DNA from: Comamonas kerstersii
GTDB lineage: Bacteria > Pseudomonadota > Gammaproteobacteria > Burkholderiales > Burkholderiaceae_C
DNA: 64,000 bases
Reading direction: 5' to 3'
Assembly: GCF_008801935.1 (NCBI RefSeq)
Contig: NZ_VZOT01000002.1
Coordinates: 62,001 to 126,000, forward strand
Part shown: positions 52,015 to 59,507 of the stretch, piece after piece
Layout: the number at the start of each line of letters is the position of its first letter
Position numbering within the stretch: the first letter of the stretch is position 1
Notes under the pieces: model-generated
What the model saw: only the letters and a program-made list of their open reading frames with translations
Database searches by the model: none
What the model was told of the DNA's origin: nothing
Program-made: the position numbers and the translations under genes

Positions 52015-53627
52015 TGCCACTACGCACCTGTTTCCGCTACGGACCTGCAGGCCTTGCTGCCCTGACACTGGGCGCACTGACGGGCTGCACCACACCCGCC
52101 GATCTGCGCCTGCCTGAAACACCTGCACAGGCCTGGCAGGCAGACAGCAGCGCCTGGGATCTGCCTGCCCAGTCCAGCACTGCCCACACAGCTGGTGAAA
52201 GCCAGGTGTTTACCATCCCTGCTGTTCCAGCGCTGCAGACCTTCAAGCCCAGCGCCATCTACCCCAGCGACACGGCGCTGACCCTGCCGCAGCTGATTGA
52301 TATCGCCCAGCGCGAGAACCCCAGCACCCGGCTGGCATGGAACCGTGCACGTGAGGCAGCCCTCTCCATCGGCCTGACCGATGCACTGTTTTTGCCTTCG
52401 CTGACCGCCAGCGTCATCACTGGCGAGCAGCGCCTGCGCATTCCCGTCAAGCTGCCACTGGAGCTGGGCACGGTGGATGTCGACAACAAGGTCAGCGGCA
52501 CCACGCCCATGCTGACGCTGACCTGGCTGCTGTTTGACTTCGGTGAGCGCGATGCCATTCGCGAAGGCACGCAGTACGCGGCACTGACCACGAATATTCT
52601 GTTCAATGCCGCACACCAGAAGGTCATCCGTGACGTCACGGATGCCTACTACCGCTACAACGCTGCGCGCACCAATACGCAGCTGGCGCACAAGTCGCTC
52701 AAGCAGCACGAGCATGTGCTGCAGGCGGTCACTGCCCGTCTGGAAGGTGGACTGGCTACCCGCATTGATCTGGCGCTGGCCAAACAGGCACTCGCACAGG
52801 GCAAGCTCAATGTCGTCACCCATGAGGGACTGGAGCGCTCCAGCTATCTGGCACTCATGCAGGCTGTGGGGTTGCCGCCCGACACCCAGCTGCAGGTGGC
52901 AGCGCCAGGACTGCAGGAACTGCCCGCCTCCTCCGCCCCCCTGACGCAACAGCGCATCGAGCAAGTCATTGCCCAGCGCGCAGATATCGCTGCCGCCTAT
53001 GCGGCCGTCAAGATTGCCGATGCTGGTCAGCGCGCTGCCAAAGCCGCCTTCATGCCCAAGGTCTACATGGGTGCAGGGCTGGCCAAGAACAGTTCCACCT
53101 TCCAGGCCGGCAATCTCTCAGGCCTGGGCGTGCAGAACACAGGGTCTGGCGTGCTGCTGGGTATTTCCATTCCGCTGTATGACGCCGGCCTGCGCTCTAC
53201 CCAGCTGAGCAAGGCCGAGCTGGCCAAAGAGCAAGCCCAGCTGCAACTGGAGCACCTGCAGATGACGGCCGTGCGCGAAATTGTTGCGGCAGAGCAGGTA
53301 CTGCAGACAGCACTGCAAAGCCATGAAGCAGCCACAGAGCTGGTGGAAACCGCTAGCGTGGTGCACGATGCCTCACTGGAGGCCTACAAAGTCGGGCGCA
53401 TCAGCACCGTGCTGCTGACTGAGTCAGCCATCCAGCTCAACAAAGCCAACCAGGCTCTGGCTGAAGCGCAATATGCGGCCGTAGCCGCCGCAGCCAATCT
53501 GGCCTTTGTCATGGGCACCATGGTGTCTGCCGATGCCAGCTGGCTACCCACGGCTAGCAGCACCTCTTTGCCAGAGACGCCAACCGCTACCATGCTGCCT
53601 GCACTGCCCAGCCGTTCACAGCCATAA
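52014..53627 (+). CDS. mdtP: TolC-family outer-membrane efflux lipoprotein, MdtP-like
   Basis: Outer-membrane channel of the pump. The 537-residue protein has a lipobox LGALTGC at about residue 24 and two OEP repeats of long helices, with LPQLIDIAQRENPSTRLAWN and IEQVIAQRADIAAAYAAVKI. Its ATG overlaps the mdtO stop (TGATG). The three pump genes and ytcA are tightly coupled. Confidence 0.92.
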   Translation: MPLRTCFRYGPAGLAALTLGALTGCTTPADLRLPETPAQAWQADSSAWDLPAQSSTAHTAGESQVFTIPAVPALQTFKPSAIYPSDTALTLPQLIDIAQRENPSTRLAWNRAREAALSIGLTDALFLPSLTASVITGEQRLRIPVKLPLELGTVDVDNKVSGTTPMLTLTWLLFDFGERDAIREGTQYAALTTNILFNAAHQKVIRDVTDAYYRYNAARTNTQLAHKSLKQHEHVLQAVTARLEGGLATRIDLALAKQALAQGKLNVVTHEGLERSSYLALMQAVGLPPDTQLQVAAPGLQELPASSAPLTQQRIEQVIAQRADIAAAYAAVKIADAGQRAAKAAFMPKVYMGAGLAKNSSTFQAGNLSGLGVQNTGSGVLLGISIPLYDAGLRSTQLSKAELAKEQAQLQLEHLQMTAVREIVAAEQVLQTALQSHEAATELVETASVVHDASLEAYKVGRISTVLLTESAIQLNKANQALAEAQYAAVAAAANLAFVMGTMVSADASWLPTASSTSLPETPTATMLPALPSRSQP

Positions 53628-53702
53628 CTGCCTAGACCCAGCACACCAGCCCTGCCATGCCGCCTTGTTGCGCCATGCACCGATTTCTTTGAGGAGAACA
53701 CC

Positions 53703-54779
53703 ATGTGCACATCGTTGCTCTACACAGATGCCAACCATGCCCCCTATGCCGGCCGCACCATGGAGCTGCCCATGGAGCTGCCCTACAAGCTGGCCTACTT
53801 TGCGCCCGGCTCCGAGTTTCAATCCACGGTCAAAGGCCATGCCCCACTGAACTACCAGTCGAAATACGCCTTCATTGCCGTGACCGTGCCTGACCCTGTC
53901 TCCAAGGACCAGAAGGTGGCAGAAGGCATGAATGCAGCCGGCATGAGCTTCAGCCTGCTGGCCTTTGCCAGCACCGAAGGCCCACAGGACCAGCTGGACA
54001 AGACACAGTCAGCGCTGGCAGCTATTGATCTGGGAGCATGGACACTCGCCAATTTCGCTACCGTGGCCGAGGTCAAGCAGGCACTGGAGCAAACGCCCGC
54101 ACTGGTCACCGCACTGCTGCCCTTTGGCGTGCTCAAGACACCATTCCACTACACCCTGCACGATGCCACGGGGGCTTCCATCGTCATCGAGTTCGCCAAC
54201 GGGCAGCAGAACGTCATCGACAACCCGATTGGCGTGATGACCAACGGCCCGGAATTCCAGTGGCATCTGACCAATCTGAACAACTACACCTTTCTGAGCA
54301 ACAAGGACCAGTCCAGGCTCACCATCAAAGGCGTGCAGCTGCAGCAGCCAGACTCTGGCATCGCCACCGTGGCTCTGCCTTCGTCCAACACCTCGGTCGG
54401 TCGCTTTGTACGTGCTGTGTACTACGCCACATTTGCCGAGAAAGCCAAGACGCCAGAGCAGGCACTGGTTACGCTGGCGCATGTGATGAACAACTTCGAC
54501 CGTCCGCGCGGCATCACGGTGGATGAGCGCTTCAAGGCAGGCCTGCAGGACATGACCGCCCCCGGCGTCACAGGTAGCCTACGCTATATCTCGGAGTACA
54601 CCTCCTGGACGGCGCTGTCGGATCTGAAGCAGCGCAAGTTCCACATCCGCAGCTACAACGCCTTGAACTACATCAGCATCGATCTGCAGCAGCTGCAGCA
54701 ATCAAACGCAGCCAGCAAGTACCTGGAGCTGGCCACGTTTGCCACGCAGGCAGGCGACATCACCAGCGCCTTTCAGTAA
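53703..54779 (+). CDS. Choloylglycine hydrolase family (Ntn) amidase
   Basis: A 358-residue enzyme of the bile salt hydrolase / penicillin V acylase family. Cys2 (MCTSLLY) would become the N-terminal nucleophile once Met is removed; Arg18 (AGRTMEL) and the Asn in IGVMTNGPEFQWHLTN are in place, while the usual Asp near residue 21 is Glu. There is no signal peptide, so it is probably cytoplasmic. GAGGAG precedes the ATG, 75 nt after mdtP, with no terminator between, so it is likely in the efflux operon. Substrates could be conjugated bile acids, beta-lactams or N-acyl homoserine lactones. Confidence 0.88.
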   Translation: MCTSLLYTDANHAPYAGRTMELPMELPYKLAYFAPGSEFQSTVKGHAPLNYQSKYAFIAVTVPDPVSKDQKVAEGMNAAGMSFSLLAFASTEGPQDQLDKTQSALAAIDLGAWTLANFATVAEVKQALEQTPALVTALLPFGVLKTPFHYTLHDATGASIVIEFANGQQNVIDNPIGVMTNGPEFQWHLTNLNNYTFLSNKDQSRLTIKGVQLQQPDSGIATVALPSSNTSVGRFVRAVYYATFAEKAKTPEQALVTLAHVMNNFDRPRGITVDERFKAGLQDMTAPGVTGSLRYISEYTSWTALSDLKQRKFHIRSYNALNYISIDLQQLQQSNAASKYLELATFATQAGDITSAFQ

Positions 54780-54794
54780 GCAAGCCTCCGCCAT

Positions 54795-54832
54795 CAAAAA
54801 AACCTGCATCAAATACCGATGCAGGTTTTTTT
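54795..54832. terminator. Bidirectional terminator after the choloylglycine hydrolase gene
   Basis: Arms AAAAACCTGCATC and GATGCAGGTTTTT with a 7-nt loop carry T-runs on both strands, between convergent genes. Confidence 0.92.
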
Positions 54833-54857
54833 ACGAGAAGCACTCGGCAAGCTGCGA

Positions 54858-56576
54858 TTACTTCACATAGTTATCGACCAGCAGATGCTCCACGTCTTCT
54901 GCGCGGCCGCTGATCAATGCCTTGGCGGCGTACAGCGTGGTGCTGACCACCTGGCTGGCCTGCACCGTAGGAGGCATGACCAGCTCAAACGGTGAGGTAT
55001 GCACGCTCAGCAAGCCCGGGCCGGGCTGTGCCAGCAGCTCACGCACGCCGGCTTCCACCTCATCGGCCTTGCGCACACTGCGGCCCCACATGCCCAAGGC
55101 CTGCGCCACCGCACCAAAGTCAGGATTGACCAGGTCGGTGTAGTTGTTCAGCAGGCCATCGACCTTTTGCTCCAGCTCCACAAAATTGAGCGAGCCATTG
55201 TTGAGCACCACGATCTTGATGGGCAGTTTTTCCTGCAGCGTAGTGATCAAGTCGCCCATCAGCATGGCCAGACCGCCATCGCCCGACACGGAAATCACCT
55301 GCCGCCCGGGGAATGCCTTCTGTGCGCCCAGCGCCTGTGGCATGGCATTGGCCATGGTGCCATGCAGCATGCTGGTGAGCGTGCGGCGTTTGCCGTTGAC
55401 CTTGAGGTGACGCAGCAGCCAGGCCATGGAAGAGCCGCAGTCGGCTGCAATGATGGCGTCTTCTGCCGCCAGTTCGCTGATCACACGGTAGACATGCTGG
55501 GGGTGAATCACATCACCCTTGCCCACGCGCTCCTGTGCCTCCAGCGTCTTGAGCGCATGTTCACGGTGCTTCAGACAGGTCTGCAGGAAGCTGTCATCGG
55601 TCTTTTCGGTCAGCAGCGGCAGCAGGGCCTGCAGCGTAGGCACGATATCGCCCACCACACCCAGATCCACCGGATGGCGGCGGCCCAGGTGCATGACTTC
55701 CTTGTCCACCTGGATGATGCGCGCCTTGTTCGGGTAGAACTGTGACCAGGCAAAGTCCGCGCCGAGCAGCAGCAGCGTGTCGCACTGCTCCATCATCTCG
55801 TAGCCAGAGGAAATGCCCAACAGCCCCGTCATGCCCATGTTGAAGGGGTTGTCGTATTCCACAAAGTCCTTGGCGCGCGAGGTATGGCCAATCGGGGCCT
55901 TGAGCTTGCTGGCCAGCGCAATCAGCTCATCGTGCGCACCTTCCACGCCAGAGCCACAGTAGATGGCGACCTTTTTGCCCTCTGTGAGCAGCTGTGCCAT
56001 GGCCTGCAGCTCGGTATCGGAAGGACGCACCACAGGCTGCGGCACATGCACGTTAAAAGGCAAGCTTTCCGGCACCTCGGCGCTGCTCACATCCACCGGC
56101 ACGACCACCAGCGCCACGCCACGCTTGTTCAGCGCAGCCTGGCAGGCCTGCGTCAGAATGCGGCGCGCTTCGCTGGGGTGGTTGATCTGCTGGGCAAATA
56201 CCGTGCACTCACTGTAGACCTTGAGGAAATCCACCTCCTGCGGGAACTGCGTGCCCAGCTGCGGCGTGCCCAGCTGGCTGGCAATCAGCACCAGTGGCGA
56301 GCGGTTGCGGTTGCTCTCAAAAATACCATTGATAAAGTGCAGGCTGCCTGGGCCACATGAGCCCGCACACACCGCCAGCTGCCCTGTCAAAAGGGCATCA
56401 GCACCTGCGGCAAAAGCACCTGCCTCTTCATGGCGCATGTGCACCCATTCCAGCTTTTTGCTCTTGTGGATGGCATCTGTAAAGTAGTTCAGCGTATCGC
56501 CCACAATGCCATAACAGCGCTGCGCACCTGCCTGCGCCAGAATCTCCACCATCAAATCCGCTACACGTTGGGTCAT
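54858..56576 (-). CDS. poxB: Thiamine pyrophosphate enzyme, PoxB-like pyruvate oxidase
   Basis: Peripheral-membrane flavoenzyme that decarboxylates pyruvate to acetate and CO2 with electrons to ubiquinone. The 572-residue protein has the catalytic Glu in VHMRHEEAGAFAAGADAL, the FAD-binding middle domain and the TPP motif SGDGGLAMLMGDLITTLQEK ending in NNGSLNFVE. The C-terminal lipid-binding tail is present (PFELVMPPTVQASQVVSTTL onward). The ATG at 56576 has GGGAGCAGGA before it. Other TPP enzymes are possible, but the overall pattern is closest to PoxB. Confidence 0.88.
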   Translation of the reverse strand: MTQRVADLMVEILAQAGAQRCYGIVGDTLNYFTDAIHKSKKLEWVHMRHEEAGAFAAGADALLTGQLAVCAGSCGPGSLHFINGIFESNRNRSPLVLIASQLGTPQLGTQFPQEVDFLKVYSECTVFAQQINHPSEARRILTQACQAALNKRGVALVVVPVDVSSAEVPESLPFNVHVPQPVVRPSDTELQAMAQLLTEGKKVAIYCGSGVEGAHDELIALASKLKAPIGHTSRAKDFVEYDNPFNMGMTGLLGISSGYEMMEQCDTLLLLGADFAWSQFYPNKARIIQVDKEVMHLGRRHPVDLGVVGDIVPTLQALLPLLTEKTDDSFLQTCLKHREHALKTLEAQERVGKGDVIHPQHVYRVISELAAEDAIIAADCGSSMAWLLRHLKVNGKRRTLTSMLHGTMANAMPQALGAQKAFPGRQVISVSGDGGLAMLMGDLITTLQEKLPIKIVVLNNGSLNFVELEQKVDGLLNNYTDLVNPDFGAVAQALGMWGRSVRKADEVEAGVRELLAQPGPGLLSVHTSPFELVMPPTVQASQVVSTTLYAAKALISGRAEDVEHLLVDNYVK

Positions 56577-56723
56577 TCCTGCTCCCTTTGAGTCACTTGT
56601 TAAAACCAGTTGCATTGTTTGCCTGACGCATTGATTGTTCAAGCCTGAACTGCTGCAGGCTGTCAGCCAATCCCTGATATGCCAACTGTTTGTACAGCAG
56701 GCAGGCGCGTTACGATCCAGCCC

Positions 56724-57482
56724 ATGAAACCTCAGCTCTACATACTTACTGGCGCTTCACGCGGAATGGGTCTGGCCATGGCCCGTCAGATCCTCGAACA
56801 GGGCCACCACCTGATCACCATGGCACGCCATCGCAACGACGCACTGGAAGCCGTGGCCCAGACCCACCAGGCCACGCTGCAGCAGTGGCAGCATGATCTG
56901 TCTGCTCCCGATACGGCCGCCCAGCAACTGCGCAGCTGGCTGGCTGCACAGGAAGCCAGCCGTTATGCCCGTGTGGTGCTGATCAATAACGCTGGCGTCA
57001 TTCCCCCCATTGCACCGCTGTCGCATACGGACTGGAGCGCTATCAGCCACGCATTGCGTGTGGGTCTGGAAGCCCCCATGCTGCTGACCTCGGCATTTTT
57101 GCAGGCGACGGAAAACTGGAGCATTCCCCGCCGGGTGCTCAATATTTCCTCTGGCCTGGGCCGCCGCGCCATTGCTTCGCAGGCCACTTACTGTGCCGCC
57201 AAGGCTGGCATGGACAACTTCTCGCTGTCCGTAGCGCTGGATGAAGCCAGCAAGCCCCATGGCGCCAAGATCTGCTCACTGGCTCCTGGAGTGATTGATA
57301 CTGACATGCAGCTGCAGCTGCGCAGCGCCAGCGTGGAGGACTTTCCGGGCGTCGGCCGCTTTGCGGACCTCAAGGCCAATGGCCAGCTCACTTCGCCCGA
57401 AGCAGCAGGCGCCCGCGTTCTGGCCTGGCTGGAGCGCGAGAACTTTGGCGATCCTGTGATTGCGGATGTGCGACAGGCCTAA
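56724..57482 (+). CDS. Short-chain dehydrogenase/reductase
   Basis: A 252-residue NAD(P)H enzyme with the Rossmann motif LTGASRGMGLAMA, NNAGVIPP and the catalytic Ser...Tyr-x-x-x-Lys in NISSGLGRRAIASQATYCAA. It resembles benzil/sepiapterin-reductase-like SDRs, but the substrate is unknown. I chose the ATG at 56724 (MKPQLYIL) over 56679. It is divergent from poxB. Confidence 0.9.
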   Translation: MKPQLYILTGASRGMGLAMARQILEQGHHLITMARHRNDALEAVAQTHQATLQQWQHDLSAPDTAAQQLRSWLAAQEASRYARVVLINNAGVIPPIAPLSHTDWSAISHALRVGLEAPMLLTSAFLQATENWSIPRRVLNISSGLGRRAIASQATYCAAKAGMDNFSLSVALDEASKPHGAKICSLAPGVIDTDMQLQLRSASVEDFPGVGRFADLKANGQLTSPEAAGARVLAWLERENFGDPVIADVRQA

Positions 57483-57630
57483 ACTTGGTTGATTGGCTCT
57501 GCTTGATTCGCGCTGCATGGCTTCGTGCGATGCGCACAGAACATCCTGAGCCGATGCCGAATCGGAATGTATTTTTTGCAGCGTTTGATCTTGTACAAAC
57601 AATTACGGCGCTAACATTCACACATCCCAA

Positions 57631-57738
57631 GAACCTGTCTGAGTCAAGTGGGCCACACCGCGCTGTGCGATCTGATCGGTCAGCACAGCCCGTGATCATC
57701 CCGCAGGCAACCCCTGCGGGCTATATACAGACAGGTTC
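57631..57738. repeat. 108-bp three-way-junction-like element
   Basis: Terminal arms GAACCTGTCTG (57631-57641) and CAGACAGGTTC (57728-57738) are perfect inverted repeats of 11 bp. They enclose a 7-bp hairpin GCTGTGC / GCACAGC (57662-57689) and an 8-bp hairpin CCCGCAGG / CCTGCGGG (57700-57720). It lies in the 398-nt non-coding gap between the SDR and Bug genes, ending 142 nt before the latter. It could be a small MITE or a structured 5' leader; no target duplication was found. Confidence 0.55.
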
Positions 57739-57880
57739 CATAGAGGAACTCCGCGCCAGATGGTGAACACCCTTTCGCTGTCGACAGGCCCACAAATTTG
57801 CTTGAAAGCAGTTTCCGCTCTGCTGTGTGTTGCACAGGGCCTGCTGCTGTTTTAGATACCTGTGTTCTGGAGAGACTCTC

Positions 57881-58861
57881 ATGTACCGCAAACTGATCAC
57901 CTGCACTGCCTTGGCGTTGACTGCAGGTGTTGCCGCCCCTGCCTTTGCCCAAGACGCTGCAGACTATCCCAGCAAGGCCATTCGTCTGGTGATTCCATTT
58001 CCTCCCGGTGGCGGCACAGACATTCTCTCCCGCGTCGTCGCCAACAAGCTGACCGAAGCCACTAACTGGACCGTTGTTCCCGAAAACAAGGCTGGCGCAG
58101 GCGGCACCATCGGCATTACGGAAGCTGCCAAGGCTGCACCTACCGGCTATGAGATGGTGATGGGCCAGAAAGACAATCTGGTGCTTGGCCCCTACCTGTA
58201 CAAGAGCCTGCCCTGGCACCCCGTCAAGGACCTGACCCCTGTGGCACACGTGGCCTATACACCTGTGATCATCGCCACCAGCGTGAACTCCCCCTACAAG
58301 ACGATTGCAGATGTGGTGGCTGCCGCCAAGGCCAAGCCCACCCAGATCACCTACGGCTCGCCTGGCAACGGCACCAGCATTCACATCGCTGGCCACCTGT
58401 TTGAAAAGGCTGCCGACATCCAGCTGACCCACGTGCCCTACAAGGGCTCCAACCCCGCGCTGATGGATGCCATCGCGGGCAATGTGGACCTGCTGGTGTC
58501 TTCCGTGCCATCGGCCATTGGCCAGATCAAGGCTGGCAAGCTGCGCCCCCTGGCTGTGACTTCTGCCCAGCGCGCCACTTCGCTGCCTGATGTGCCCACC
58601 ATGCAGGAGCAAGGCATCAAGGACTTTGACGTGAGCACCTGGTACGGCCTGTTCATGCCCGCTGGTACACCTGCAGCCATCACCGCCAAGATGAATGCCG
58701 AAGTGAACAAGCTGCTGGCCCAGCCCGCCGTGCAGGAAGCCATTCTGGCCCAGGGCGCAGAGCCCAAGGCCATGAGCATTCAGGAGTTTGAGACCATGTT
58801 CCGCGAGGACTTTGCCAACTCCGAAGCGGTGGTGAAGGCCTCTGGCGCCGTGATCCAGTAA
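57881..58861 (+). CDS. Bug family tripartite tricarboxylate receptor (TctC-like)
   Basis: A 326-residue periplasmic receptor with a signal peptide ending APAFAQ, then YPSKAIRLVIPFPPGGGTDI, the Bug signature, and LPDVPTMQEQGIKDFD. Bug proteins bind carboxylates, amides and aromatic acids and are very numerous in Comamonadaceae and Bordetella, mostly as orphans without TctAB partners, as here. The ATG at 57881 follows TGGAGAGACTCTC. Confidence 0.93.
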   Translation: MYRKLITCTALALTAGVAAPAFAQDAADYPSKAIRLVIPFPPGGGTDILSRVVANKLTEATNWTVVPENKAGAGGTIGITEAAKAAPTGYEMVMGQKDNLVLGPYLYKSLPWHPVKDLTPVAHVAYTPVIIATSVNSPYKTIADVVAAAKAKPTQITYGSPGNGTSIHIAGHLFEKAADIQLTHVPYKGSNPALMDAIAGNVDLLVSSVPSAIGQIKAGKLRPLAVTSAQRATSLPDVPTMQEQGIKDFDVSTWYGLFMPAGTPAAITAKMNAEVNKLLAQPAVQEAILAQGAEPKAMSIQEFETMFREDFANSEAVVKASGAVIQ

Positions 58862-58881
58862 ACACAGGCCACTTGCCTGTC

Positions 58882-58911
58882 AAACCCCTGCCTCATCCGC
58901 AGGGGTTTTTT
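58882..58911. terminator. Terminator after the Bug gene
   Basis: Arms AACCCCTGC and GCAGGGGTT with a 7-nt loop are followed by Ts, just ahead of the convergent hypothetical gene. Confidence 0.88.
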
Positions 58912-58920
58912 ATTGCCCGC

Positions 58921-59424
58921 TTAAAGGCCCAATTCTTTCGCCGCTGCCTTGATCTCCGCCAGCTGGAACTCCTGCACCGTGTGCTTGGAAGCAATCGTGC
59001 GGTTCTCAGGGCCTGCTACCAGCAGCCAGGCAGTTTCACCCTCTTCCACGGGGTGGGGCATGGCAAACATCAGAAATTCGCAGTCAATGGCCCAGACGTC
59101 GTCCACCTCCATGTCCTTGCACTCGGCAGGAATGTGCATATAGGTGACCTGGTGCGAGACAGCGCGCAAAAAGTCGTCGCTTTGCACTTCATCGGCGTCA
59201 GCCGCGCCTTCTACAGGGTTGACGTAGCGAATCAGCGGCGTGCTGCTGAAGGCGTTGTGCTCCCATTCCTCGTGCTCGCGCTGGAACATCAAAGTGGCTT
59301 TGCCGGTGAAAGCAAAACCTGAGGGGTCATCGCCCATGCGGTAGGCGCGTGCAGCGGCCACGGCCTGGGCGTAGCTGTCGTTGTCAATGGCGACCACGCG
59401 CAGGTCCTGGGTGATATCGGTCAT
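58921..59424 (-). CDS. Hypothetical protein, acidic, no recognised domain
   Basis: A 167-residue cytoplasmic protein with no signal or membrane segment. It is rich in Asp/Glu and Ala and contains AYRMGDDPSGFAFTGKATLM and DDVWAIDCEFLMFAMPHPVE. It lies downstream of hrpA behind a terminator-like hairpin, so it is probably separate. I do not recognise the family. Confidence 0.75.
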   Translation of the reverse strand: MTDITQDLRVVAIDNDSYAQAVAAARAYRMGDDPSGFAFTGKATLMFQREHEEWEHNAFSSTPLIRYVNPVEGAADADEVQSDDFLRAVSHQVTYMHIPAECKDMEVDDVWAIDCEFLMFAMPHPVEEGETAWLLVAGPENRTIASKHTVQEFQLAEIKAAAKELGL

Positions 59425-59434
59425 GAAAAGTCCT

Positions 59435-59469
59435 TAAAAAACAAGCCCGACCCAGCAGTGGATCGGGCT
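59435..59469 (-). terminator. Terminator of hrpA
   Basis: On the minus strand, arms AGCCCGA and TCGGGCT with a 12-nt loop are followed by TGTTTTTT. It separates hrpA from the acidic hypothetical gene. Confidence 0.8.
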
Positions 59470-59507
59470 GTGGTGTGGGTGATGGTGTTTTTTGGCTGAA
59501 GTGACGC

